A stretch of DNA of 13,107 bases from assembly GCA_018715465.1 (NCBI GenBank), contig DVLN01000103.1, forward strand, positions 1-13,107, in the 5' to 3' direction. The position numbers and the translations under genes are program-made. This DNA comes from Candidatus Faecivivens stercorigallinarum. GTDB lineage: Bacteria > Bacillota > Clostridia > Oscillospirales > Ruminococcaceae. Below are positions 5,838-12,763 of this stretch, in pieces. Each line of letters starts with the position of its first letter. The first letter of the stretch is position 1. A model generated the notes under the pieces. It was not told where the DNA came from and did no database searches. It worked only from the letters and a program-made list of their open reading frames with translations.

Positions 5838-7346
5838 ATGCCGGTAAACTATCAAATTCATCTGGACAAACCGACACGACCTTTCCCTCATTACTGGGAA
5901 CTTTGTGTCGGAAGCTGCCACGCGACAACCATCCTGCGGGAGGATGTCCGTCAACAGCTTCGAAATGCCCACCGGGACTGTGGCTTTCAATATCTGCGGT
6001 TCCATGGACTGTTTGACGACGATATGAGCGTGGTCATCAAGCCCAGAATGGGATTGGGAGAACTGGAGATTTCTTTTTTCAACATCGACAGCATCTTTGA
6101 CTTTTTGTTGGACACAGGGATGAAACCGTTTGTTGAATTGGGATTCATGCCCGAAGCGTTTGCAAGCGGAACGCAGACCTGCTTCCATTACAAGGGCAAT
6201 GTCACCCCTCCTACCGATTATGACCAATGGAGTGACTTTATCTGTCAGTTTGGCAAACACCTGATTGACAGATATGGACGTGAAGAAGTTTCACAATGGT
6301 TCTTTGAGGTATGGAACGAGCCAAACCTGAACTTTTTCTTTGCCGGTACGAGGGACGAATACTTTAAATTGTATCAGACAACCGCACTTGCACTCAAATC
6401 GGTCGACCCCTGTTTCCGTGTTGGCGGACCTGCCACTTCCGTCAACGCCTGGATTCCCCCTTTCCGTGCCTTCTGTGAGCAGAATCATCTGCCGCTGGAC
6501 TTTATTTCAACCCACCACTACCCCAGCGACGATCCCCTCTCCACTTTTGGCATGAATGATGGCACCGCTGCCGCTTTCCAGATGCCGTCGATGGAAGAGC
6601 TTTCCAAAATGCCCAAGGAAGAAATGGAAAAAGCCATTCGCAAATTCTTCAACCGCGAAAACAACAATCCCCGTGATATCCTGTTCCAGATGACCAGCAA
6701 AGCCAAACAGGAAGCAGGAGATTATCCTCTTTATTACACCGAATGGAATGGTTCCAAAGAATTTGATACCAGTTATCAGGCGGCTTTTGTCGCACAGACC
6801 ATTGCGTACAATGAAGGGCTGGTAGAAGGATACTCCTTCTGGACGGTATCGGACATTTTTGAGGAAATGGGTCTGAAAGGTGCACCGTTTAAAAATGAGT
6901 TTGGCATCCAGAACAACTATGGCATTCCCAAGCCTGTCTACCGTGTCTTCCAGACGCTGCATGAAGCAGGCGACCAGCGACTGGATGTTCAGGGCAGCCA
7001 CCCAAATGCTGAAGTATTGGCGCTTACAGACGGCAGGAAAGCGACAATTATTGTCTACAACCATGATATTGAACGCCGGACCGTCCAACCGGAAGAAATC
7101 CGGCTGACCCTGTCTGGCAAAATCTCTTCCATCCGCAAAGCAGTGATTGATGAAGAAAACTGCAATCCGAAAGCGACATGGGAAGCGATGGGCAGTCCGA
7201 AATATCCGACAAAAGCCCAGCTGGATACCATCCGTCAGGCTTCCAGACTGGTTTATCAGACAGTGGAGACAACAGCTGATACACAGCAGCTTGAATTTAC
7301 CGCTCAGCCGGAAAGTGTCACAATCTTTGAAGTTTGTTACCGTTAA
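5838..7346 (+). CDS. GH39 family glycoside hydrolase, probable intracellular beta-xylosidase
   Basis: Expected to release xylose from the non-reducing ends of xylo-oligosaccharides with retention of configuration. The 502-residue protein has no signal peptide or membrane segment, so it acts in the cytosol on imported oligomers. The TIM-barrel catalytic domain (about 1-380) shows RFHGLFDDDM (54-63), the acid/base glutamate E161 in VWNEPN, the STHHYPSDDP loop (224-233) and the nucleophile E302 in YYTEWN; these match the two GH39 catalytic glutamates. VEGYSFWTVSDIFEE and FGIQNNYGIPKPVYR are conserved barrel-end segments. The last roughly 120 residues form a beta-rich accessory domain usual for the family. 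AAAGGAG at 5821-5827 lies ten bases before the ATG. It directly follows regulator-xylB, which supports a xyloside substrate, although GH39 also contains other activities such as alpha-iduronidase. Confidence 0.9.
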   Translation: MPVNYQIHLDKPTRPFPHYWELCVGSCHATTILREDVRQQLRNAHRDCGFQYLRFHGLFDDDMSVVIKPRMGLGELEISFFNIDSIFDFLLDTGMKPFVELGFMPEAFASGTQTCFHYKGNVTPPTDYDQWSDFICQFGKHLIDRYGREEVSQWFFEVWNEPNLNFFFAGTRDEYFKLYQTTALALKSVDPCFRVGGPATSVNAWIPPFRAFCEQNHLPLDFISTHHYPSDDPLSTFGMNDGTAAAFQMPSMEELSKMPKEEMEKAIRKFFNRENNNPRDILFQMTSKAKQEAGDYPLYYTEWNGSKEFDTSYQAAFVAQTIAYNEGLVEGYSFWTVSDIFEEMGLKGAPFKNEFGIQNNYGIPKPVYRVFQTLHEAGDQRLDVQGSHPNAEVLALTDGRKATIIVYNHDIERRTVQPEEIRLTLSGKISSIRKAVIDEENCNPKATWEAMGSPKYPTKAQLDTIRQASRLVYQTVETTADTQQLEFTAQPESVTIFEVCYR

Positions 7347-7356
7347 GCATCCATTT

Positions 7357-7391
7357 ATCCGCAGGCCAACATACAGGTCTGCGGATTTTTT
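7357..7391 (+). terminator. Intrinsic terminator after the GH39 gene
   Basis: An 11-bp stem (7357-7367 with 7376-7386, one wobble pair; core ATCCGCAG/CTGCGGAT) with an eight-base loop is followed by six T residues (7386-7391). This is a strong rho-independent signal 11 bases after the stop codon. Confidence 0.9.
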
Positions 7392-7421
7392 GTCGTTTAT
7401 CACAATGTTCGGGGGAAAAAT

Positions 7422-7450
7422 TTGACATCCAATTCCCCCCGTGCTATAAT
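7422..7450 (+). promoter_or_regulatory. Consensus sigma-A promoter of the B12 uptake operon
   Basis: TTGACA (7422-7427) and TATAAT (7445-7450) are both perfect and exactly 17 bases apart. This is the strongest promoter in the window. A start near 7457 gives a leader of about 275 nt that contains the riboswitch, so regulation is expected after initiation rather than at the promoter. Confidence 0.9.
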
Positions 7451-7458
7451 GATGCTTG

Positions 7459-7692
7459 CCGATTGATTCAGGACAAGGAAGCAGGTGCAAAGCCTGCGCA
7501 GGACCGCTGCCGTATGCAGCAAAGCTCATTTCCGACGGCCGCTTCCGCAGAGCAGCTGTTTTTATAATTGCCATTGCAGCAAAAAAGCTGTGAGAAGGCA
7601 GGAAATGCAGCCGCTGCGAGCCGAAAGACTTGCCTGACCGGAAACAAAATGCCGCGGTATCCGGCGTCAGAAGAACTACTGACCAGGTTTCC
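7459..7692 (+). ncRNA. Cobalamin (B12) riboswitch with downstream expression platform
   Basis: The leader has the hallmarks of the cobalamin aptamer. The closing helix pairs CAGG-a-CAAG (7469-7477) with CTTGCCTG (7629-7636). A GGAAGCAGGTGCAAAGCCTG segment (7478 onward) includes hairpin GCAGG/CCTGC (7481-7485 with 7493-7497). It is followed by the GGACCGCTGCCG core, and the 3' side carries a B12 box, GAGCCGAAAGACTTGCCT (7618-7635), close to the known consensus. Downstream, GGAAAC (7640-7645) can pair with GTTTCC (7687-7692), enclosing hairpins GCCG/CGGC (7651-7654 with 7662-7665) and GTCAG/CTGAC (7666-7670 with 7679-7683). No U-tract terminator is seen, so control is probably translational. 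High B12 is expected to switch off the lipoprotein and S-component genes. Exact aptamer subclass and boundaries are uncertain. Confidence 0.87.
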
Positions 7693-7733
7693 CTCTCATC
7701 GGATAATCTTCAAACCCAAAGGAGTGCTTTTTC

Positions 7734-8300
7734 ATGCTGAAAAAGAACAAACTGTTTAGCATTATTCTTGCCTTTGCGCTGTCTGCGGCAGTGGCTGTTT
7801 CCTTCACTGGATGCAGCAATAACGACAACACCACTTCCTCTTCTTCCTCTTCTGCTGTAACCGAAAGCAGCTCTTCGCAAGAGTCTTCCGCTGAGGAATC
7901 CTCTGAAGTTTCTGAAGAACCCTCTTCCGAAGTCTCGTCCGAATCTTCCGATGCAGCAGAGAGTGGTGAAAACGCTTCCGCCTATACCGAGGGTACAACT
8001 ATCGGCGAAGGCGAAACTGAGTTCGCATTTGAAGTCGTTCTGGAAGACGGTTCCACCACCCTGTTCCATGTCATGACTGACGAGACGACAGTCGGCGCTG
8101 CTCTTCTTGACCTCGGCCTGATCGAAGGCAATGAAAGCGAATATGGACTGTACGTCAAAACCGTAAATGGTGTAACCGCTGATTACGACACCGACGGCAA
8201 ATACTGGGCATTCTATATCGACGGTGAATACGCTTCCACCGGCGTTGATTCCACCGATATTGTTCCCGGCAGCACCTACTCTTTCAAGATTGAAGCATAA
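7734..8300 (+). CDS. Lipoprotein with DUF4430 (transcobalamin-like C-terminal) domain
   Basis: A 188-residue surface lipoprotein, probably a B12 or corrinoid-binding partner of the membrane protein that follows. Residues 1-26 are a signal peptide (KKNK, then a hydrophobic stretch) ending in the lipobox SFTGC, with C27 as the lipidated cysteine. Residues 31-82 are a very Ser/Glu-rich linker that would extend the domain through the cell wall. Residues about 95-188 fit DUF4430, a beta-grasp-like domain related to the C-terminal domain of transcobalamin and intrinsic factor; the segments TTVGAALLDLGLIEG (118-132), GLYVKTVNGV (138-147) and KYWAFYIDGEYASTGVDS (156-173) are the family core. AAAGGAG at 7718-7724 lies nine bases before the ATG. 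The gene sits under a consensus promoter and a cobalamin riboswitch and overlaps the next gene, which supports a role in cobalamin acquisition. Direct B12 binding has not been shown here. Confidence 0.85.
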   Translation: MLKKNKLFSIILAFALSAAVAVSFTGCSNNDNTTSSSSSSAVTESSSSQESSAEESSEVSEEPSSEVSSESSDAAESGENASAYTEGTTIGEGETEFAFEVVLEDGSTTLFHVMTDETTVGAALLDLGLIEGNESEYGLYVKTVNGVTADYDTDGKYWAFYIDGEYASTGVDSTDIVPGSTYSFKIEA

Positions 8301-8859
8301 GTTTTCTGACAGCACCCCGCCGTCCTCCGCCGGGCGAAAGCTCCGGCTTTCGCTGCGGGAGATGGCGGTTTTTGCAATGCTGGGAGCGCTGATGTACTGC
8401 TCCAAAATTTTAATGGAGTGGGCACCCAACATTCACCTTCTGGGGATGCTGACGATGACCTATACAATTGTTTATCGGAAAAAGGCGTTGTATCCGATTT
8501 ATACTTATATCTTGTTAAACGGTCTGTTTGCCGGTTTTTCAGCCTGGTGGATCCCTTATCTGTACATCTGGACGGTATTGTGGGGCGTGACAATGCTGCT
8601 CCCACAAAACATGCCGAAAAAAGTCGCGGTCCCGGTTTATATGCTGGTCTGCGGACTGCATGGGCTGGCATTCGGTACTCTTTACGCTCCGGCACAGGCA
8701 TTGATGTTTGGGTTATCTCTCAAAGGAACAATTGCCTGGATTGTTGCCGGACTGCCCTGGGACGCAGTTCACGCACTCGGAAATCTGGCGGCAGGTACAC
8801 TGATTGTCCCATTGTCTTTTCTGTTAAACAAAATCGAAAAAGCGAGCGGAAGATTATAA
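8290..8859 (+). CDS. ECF transporter S component, probable cobalamin-specific
   Basis: The substrate-binding membrane subunit of an energy-coupling-factor importer. It has about six hydrophobic segments, starting with EMAVFAMLGALMYCSKILM, where AMLGA matches the AxxxA motif that lets group II S components dock on the shared EcfT subunit. Other conserved stretches are NIHLLGM, YRKKALYPIY, WWIPYLYIWTVLWG, HGLAFGTLYAPAQAL and IAWIVAGLPWD. No EcfA or EcfT genes are nearby, as expected for group II. Specificity for B12 is inferred from the riboswitch and the DUF4430 partner, and resembles the CbrT-type assignment. The start is uncertain: TTG at 8290 overlaps the lipoprotein gene by 11 bases and gives 189 residues, including the charged lead-in RKLRLSLRE. 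The ATG at 8362 gives 165 residues but has its only purine-rich box directly abutting it. An ATG at 8224 would overlap too far. Translational coupling to the lipoprotein gene is likely. Confidence 0.85.
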   Translation: MKHKFSDSTPPSSAGRKLRLSLREMAVFAMLGALMYCSKILMEWAPNIHLLGMLTMTYTIVYRKKALYPIYTYILLNGLFAGFSAWWIPYLYIWTVLWGVTMLLPQNMPKKVAVPVYMLVCGLHGLAFGTLYAPAQALMFGLSLKGTIAWIVAGLPWDAVHALGNLAAGTLIVPLSFLLNKIEKASGRL

Positions 8860-8871
8860 CCGCCAAAAATC

Positions 8872-8911
8872 AAAAACTGCCATCGGAGCCAGATTCCGGT
8901 GGCAGTTTTTG
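8872..8911 (+). terminator. Intrinsic terminator of the B12 uptake operon
   Basis: A 16-bp stem pairs 8872-8887 with 8895-8910 (core ACTGCCA/TGGCAGT, one wobble) around a seven-base loop. Flanking A and T runs make the end a five-T tract (8906-8910). It starts 13 bases after the S-component stop codon. Confidence 0.92.
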
Positions 8912-8923
8912 TATTTGCAGCAC

Positions 8924-8962
8924 AAAAGCCCTCTCCCTGTAACATTACAGAGAGAGGGCCTT
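8924..8962 (-). terminator. Intrinsic terminator of nifJ
   Basis: GCCCTCTC (8928-8935) pairs with GAGAGGGC (8952-8959), continued past one mismatch by CTGT/ACAG (8937-8940 with 8947-8950) and a six-base loop. Read on the minus strand the stem is followed by TTTTGTG (complement of 8921-8927). It stands back to back with the terminator of the convergent B12 operon. Confidence 0.87.
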
Positions 8963-8998
8963 ATCAATTGCTATTCAGGATAAGCTTTACAAACAGAA

Positions 8999-11900
8999 TT
9001 ATTTGTACAGCTCAACCAGCTTGAGCAGGTGTTCGTAACGAGCCTTTGCGGTATCCTCAGACTTCGCGAACAGTTCTTTCGCACGGTCGGGGAATGCCTT
9101 AGCCAGACGGCTGTAACGGGTCTCGTTAGCCAGCAGATCCTGGTAGCTGCCGTCGCCTTCCTTAGAGGTCAGGGTGAAGGGGTTCTTGCCCTCAGCCTTG
9201 AGCGCAGGATTGAAGGTGAACAGATTCCAGTAACCAGCTTTAACTGCCTTCTTCATCTCGTTCTGGCAGTTGGTCATGCCGCCCTTGACACCGTGCAGCT
9301 CACAGGGAGCGTAACCGATAATCAGAGACGGGCCATTGTAAGCCTCAGCCTCGTTGATTGCTTTCAGAGCCTGTGCGGGGTTAGCGCCCAGAGCGATCTG
9401 AGCAACGTAAACGTAGCCGTAGCTCATAGCGATCTCAGACAGAGACTTCTTACCGATTTCCTTACCAGCAGCTGCGAACTGGCAGACTTCGCCGATGTTG
9501 GAAGCCTTGGAAGCCTGTCCGCCGGTGTTGGAGTACATCTCGGTATCGAATACGAAGACGTTGACGTTCTCGCCGGAAGCCAGGACATGGTCCAGACCGC
9601 CAAAGCCGATGTCGTATGCCCATCCATCGCCGCCGAAGATCCAGACGCTCTTCTTGGAGAGGTACTGTTTCTTAGCGAGGATTTCAGGAGCAACAGGGCA
9701 TCCTTCTGCAGCAGCCTTTTCCAGCTCAGCAACCAGAGCAGGAACGGTAGCAGCGTTCTTCTTGGTATCGTTCTTGGTTTCCATGAATGCAGCGATAGCA
9801 GCTTTCATCTCAGCGGAAGCCTTGTCGCTTGCAGCCATTTCTTCCAGTTTTGCGATAGCCTGGTCACGGAGAACCTTCTGGCCGAGGTACATACCAAAGC
9901 CGTGTTCTGCGTTGTCCTCGAACAGGGAGTTAGCCCATGCGGGACCATGACCGGAAACTTTGTTAACGGTGTAAGGTGCGGTAGCAGCCGGGCCGCCCCA
10001 GATAGAGGAACAACCGGTAGCGTTGGAGATATACATCTGCTCGCCGAACATCTGGGTTACGAGACGAGCGTAAGAGGTTTCTGCACAGCCAGCGCAGGAG
10101 CCGGAGAATTCAAGCAGCGGCTGGTTGAACTGAGAGCCCTTGACCATTGTTTCGGAGGGCATGCCGGGTTTCTTGCGGACATTCTCGTAGCAGTAATCGA
10201 ATACAGGCTGCATATGAGCTTCTGCTTCCTGAGGAACCATCTTGATGGCGCCGGTCGGGCAGACGGTAACACATTCGCCACAGCCCATGCAGTCCAGAGG
10301 AGATACAACAACAGAGAACTTGTAGCTGGGATCAATGTCCTTGATGCCCTTGACAGCAACAGTGCGGATGTCAGCAGGAGCAGCAGCAACCTCTTCCTCA
10401 GACAGAATGTAAGGACGGATGGTTGCATGCGAACATACAAACGAGCAAAGGTTGCACTGTGCGCACTTTTCTGCGGTCCATTCGGGAACCATAACAGCAA
10501 CGCCGCGTTTTTCGTAAGCAGAAGCGCCCAGTTCAAACTGACCGTCAGCGATCTTAGCGAATGCAGAAACAGGCAGCGAATCGCCGTCCATCTTGGCAAT
10601 CGGATCCATCAGGTTCTTAACCATGTCAACGACAGCAGGGCGGCCGAAGATTTCAGCAGCCATTGCGTCAGGAGCAGGATTCTTCCAGGACTCGGGAACG
10701 GTAACTTCATGCAGAGCATCCAGACCAGCGTCGATTGCCTTGTAGTTCATCTCGACAACTGCGTCGCCCTTCTTGCCGTAAGACTTCTTGGCAGCTTCTT
10801 TCATGAAGCGGACAGCGTCGTCGATCGGCATGACGTTTGCGAGTTTGAAGAATGCAGACTGAAGGATGGTATTGGTACGTTTGCCCATACCGATCTCAAT
10901 AGCCTTGTCGATAGCGTTGATGGTGTAGAGCTTGATGTTGTTGTCAGCAATATACTTCTTAGCAGCTGCCGGCAGCTTTTCTTCCAGCTCTTTGTCATCC
11001 CACTGGCAGTTGATCATGAAGACACCGCCGGGTTTGACGTCCTGAACCATCTTGAAGCCTTTAACAACGTAAGAGGGGTTGTGGCAGGCAACAAAGTCAG
11101 CCTGGTTGATGTAGTAAGGGCTCTTGATCGGCTTGTCGCCAAAACGCAGGTGCGAAATGGTTACGCCGCCGGTCTTCTTGGAGTCATACTGGAAGTATGC
11201 CTGGATATATTTGTCGGTGTGGTCGCCGATGATCTTGGTGGAGTTCTTGTTCGCACCAACGGTGCCGTCGCCGCCCAGACCCCAGAACTTGCACTCAACA
11301 GTGCCAGGAGCAGAGGTGATGGGAGCAGGTTTAACCTCAGGCAGGGACAGACCGGTAACGTCGTCGACAATACCGATGGTGAAACGTGCCTTGGGTTCGT
11401 CCTTTTCCAGCTCTTTGTAGACTGCAAAAACAGAAGAAGGAGGAGTGTCCTTGGAACCCAGACCGTAACGGCCACCGATCAGAACGATATCGTTGAGGCC
11501 AGCTTCACGCAGGGTAGCAGCAACATCCAGATACAGAGGCTCGCCCAGAGAACCGGGTTCTTTGGTACGGTCGAGAACAGCGATCTTCTTGACAGACTTG
11601 GGCAGAACTTTCAGCAGAGCGGAAGAAACCCAAGGTCTGTACAGACGGACTTTAACCAGACCAACCTTCTCGCCCTTAGCGGTCAGGTAGTCGATAACTT
11701 CGTCTGCAACGTCACAGATGGAGCCCATCGCAATAATTACGCGGTCAGCATCCTCAGCGCCGTAGTAGTTGAACAGGTCGTAGTTGGTGCCCAGTTTTTC
11801 ATTGACTTTTGCCATGTATTTTTCAACAACAGCAGGAAGTGCTTCGTAAACAGGGTTGCAAGCCTCGCGGTGCTGGAAGAAAACGTCACCGTTTTCATGA

Positions 11901-12553
11901 GAGCCACGCATTGCAGGATGCTCAGGGTTGAGAGCATGTGCACGGAATGCTTCAACAGCTTCCATGTTGACCATTTCTTTCAGATCAGCGTAATCCCATT
12001 TTTCGATCTTCTGGATCTCATGAGAAGTACGGAAGCCATCAAAGAAGTTGATGAACGGAACTTTGCCTTCGATTGCAGCCAGGTGTGCAACAGCAGAAAG
12101 GTCCATGACCTCCTGGGTGTTGGTCTCAGCCAGCATGGCGAAACCGGTCTGACGGCAGGCATAAACGTCACTGTGGTCACCGAAGATGTTCAGAGACTGG
12201 GTAGCGACAGTACGCGCGGATACGTCAAATACACAGGGAAGCTGCTCAGCAGCGATTTTGTACATATTCGGGATCATCAGCAGCAGGCCCTGAGAAGCGG
12301 TGAAGGTGGTGGTCAGAGCGCCTGCGGCCAGAGAGCCGTGGACAGCACCTGCAGCACCTGCTTCCGACTGCATCTCAACAACCTTTACCTGGTTGCCGAA
12401 AATGTTTTCGCGGCCTTCTGCAGACCACTGGTCAACATAGTCCGCCATCGGGCTGGAAGGAGTAATAGGGTAGATCGCAGCAACGTCGGTAAACGCATAA
12501 GCTACATGCGCAGCGGCGGTGTTGCCATCCATTGACTGTTTTGCTCTGGGCAT
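8999..12553 (-). CDS. nifJ: Pyruvate:ferredoxin (flavodoxin) oxidoreductase
   Basis: Oxidatively decarboxylates pyruvate to acetyl-CoA and CO2, passing electrons to ferredoxin; central to energy metabolism in anaerobes. This is the single-chain homodimeric type, 1184 residues and full length. In order: a pyruvate/thiamine domain with YPITPSSP (28-35) and the residues matching T31, E64 and R114 of the Desulfovibrio africanus enzyme; a CoA-associated domain (about 260-410); a gamma-like domain with GLGGDGTVGANK (425-436); an EKR-type linker; a two-cluster ferredoxin domain (C697, C700, C703, C707 and C755, C758, C761, C765); and a thiamine-binding domain with proximal-cluster ligands C820, C823, C848 and C1084 and GDGWAYDIG (975-983). 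S708 replaces the proline usual after the fourth cysteine of the first ferredoxin motif. AAGGAGG (complement of 12563-12569) lies nine bases before the ATG. It is monocistronic by its own promoter and terminator. TTA, CTA and TCA codons are absent over nearly its whole length, consistent with high expression. Confidence 0.97.
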   Translation of the reverse strand: MPRAKQSMDGNTAAAHVAYAFTDVAAIYPITPSSPMADYVDQWSAEGRENIFGNQVKVVEMQSEAGAAGAVHGSLAAGALTTTFTASQGLLLMIPNMYKIAAEQLPCVFDVSARTVATQSLNIFGDHSDVYACRQTGFAMLAETNTQEVMDLSAVAHLAAIEGKVPFINFFDGFRTSHEIQKIEKWDYADLKEMVNMEAVEAFRAHALNPEHPAMRGSHENGDVFFQHREACNPVYEALPAVVEKYMAKVNEKLGTNYDLFNYYGAEDADRVIIAMGSICDVADEVIDYLTAKGEKVGLVKVRLYRPWVSSALLKVLPKSVKKIAVLDRTKEPGSLGEPLYLDVAATLREAGLNDIVLIGGRYGLGSKDTPPSSVFAVYKELEKDEPKARFTIGIVDDVTGLSLPEVKPAPITSAPGTVECKFWGLGGDGTVGANKNSTKIIGDHTDKYIQAYFQYDSKKTGGVTISHLRFGDKPIKSPYYINQADFVACHNPSYVVKGFKMVQDVKPGGVFMINCQWDDKELEEKLPAAAKKYIADNNIKLYTINAIDKAIEIGMGKRTNTILQSAFFKLANVMPIDDAVRFMKEAAKKSYGKKGDAVVEMNYKAIDAGLDALHEVTVPESWKNPAPDAMAAEIFGRPAVVDMVKNLMDPIAKMDGDSLPVSAFAKIADGQFELGASAYEKRGVAVMVPEWTAEKCAQCNLCSFVCSHATIRPYILSEEEVAAAPADIRTVAVKGIKDIDPSYKFSVVVSPLDCMGCGECVTVCPTGAIKMVPQEAEAHMQPVFDYCYENVRKKPGMPSETMVKGSQFNQPLLEFSGSCAGCAETSYARLVTQMFGEQMYISNATGCSSIWGGPAATAPYTVNKVSGHGPAWANSLFEDNAEHGFGMYLGQKVLRDQAIAKLEEMAASDKASAEMKAAIAAFMETKNDTKKNAATVPALVAELEKAAAEGCPVAPEILAKKQYLSKKSVWIFGGDGWAYDIGFGGLDHVLASGENVNVFVFDTEMYSNTGGQASKASNIGEVCQFAAAGKEIGKKSLSEIAMSYGYVYVAQIALGANPAQALKAINEAEAYNGPSLIIGYAPCELHGVKGGMTNCQNEMKKAVKAGYWNLFTFNPALKAEGKNPFTLTSKEGDGSYQDLLANETRYSRLAKAFPDRAKELFAKSEDTAKARYEHLLKLVELYK

Positions 12554-12590
12554 TGGATTTATCCTCCTTGATTAATAATACAAGATAGTT

Positions 12591-12622
12591 GGAGACCGGT
12601 CAGGCGGGGCTTACCGGTTTCC
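12591..12622 (-). other. Hairpin in the nifJ leader
   Basis: Two copies of the self-complementary ACCGGT (12595-12600 and 12613-12618), flanked by GGA and TCC (12591-12593 and 12620-12622), form a nine-pair stem with one mismatch in the minus-strand transcript and a 12-base loop. It ends about 22 bases before the nifJ ribosome site. A role in mRNA stability is possible; nothing shows it. Confidence 0.5.
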
Positions 12623-12669
12623 CCAGAACCAAATCGAAGGAAACAGAACACCTTCAATTTATCACTCTA

Positions 12670-12698
12670 ATTTTAGCACCTATTGAGCAAAAAGTAAA
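12670..12698 (-). promoter_or_regulatory. Probable nifJ promoter
   Basis: On the minus strand TTTACT (complement of 12693-12698) is followed after 17 bases by TAAAAT (complement of 12670-12675), matching four and five of six consensus positions. The start near 12663 gives a leader of about 110 nt. An alternative -10 match, TATAAA at 12708-12713, has no -35 box at a good distance. Confidence 0.55.
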
Positions 12699-12702
12699 GG
12701 GC

Positions 12703-12719
12703 ACAATTTATAAAATTGT
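12703..12719. promoter_or_regulatory. Candidate operator upstream of nifJ
   Basis: ACAATTT-ATA-AAATTGT is a perfect inverted repeat with seven-base arms, abutting the upstream edge of the predicted nifJ -35 box. The octamer GCACAATT at 12701-12708 recurs at 12737-12744. The AT-rich dyad with TTGT ends loosely recalls Rex-type redox operators, but the match is not close enough to name the regulator. Confidence 0.4.
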
Positions 12720-12763
12720 TGTATATTTTTCCCTCAGCACAATTCACACCCCATCATTGGGTA

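Noticed and set aside
5708..6016. 102-codon open frame on the plus strand before and inside the GH39 gene
   Set aside because: It begins inside the xylB terminator, has no ribosome site, and overlaps GH39 in another frame.
6507..7574. 355-codon open frame on the minus strand across the GH39 gene and its terminator
   Set aside because: Codon-opposed shadow of GH39; it also runs through the GH39 terminator and the B12 operon promoter.
8224..8289. ATG at 8224 as the S-component start
   Set aside because: It would overlap the lipoprotein gene by 77 bases and adds a proline-rich lead that reads the DUF4430 region out of frame.
9029..12535. 1168-codon open frame on the plus strand
   Set aside because: It is exactly codon-opposed to nifJ, whose family identity is certain; its translation shows no recognisable domain and it has no ribosome site. 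It is explained by codon avoidance.
12748..12763. Possible terminator after the MerR-family gene
   Set aside because: Only a four-pair CCCA/TGGG hairpin is present and no T run follows it on the minus strand, so read-through toward nifJ cannot be excluded.
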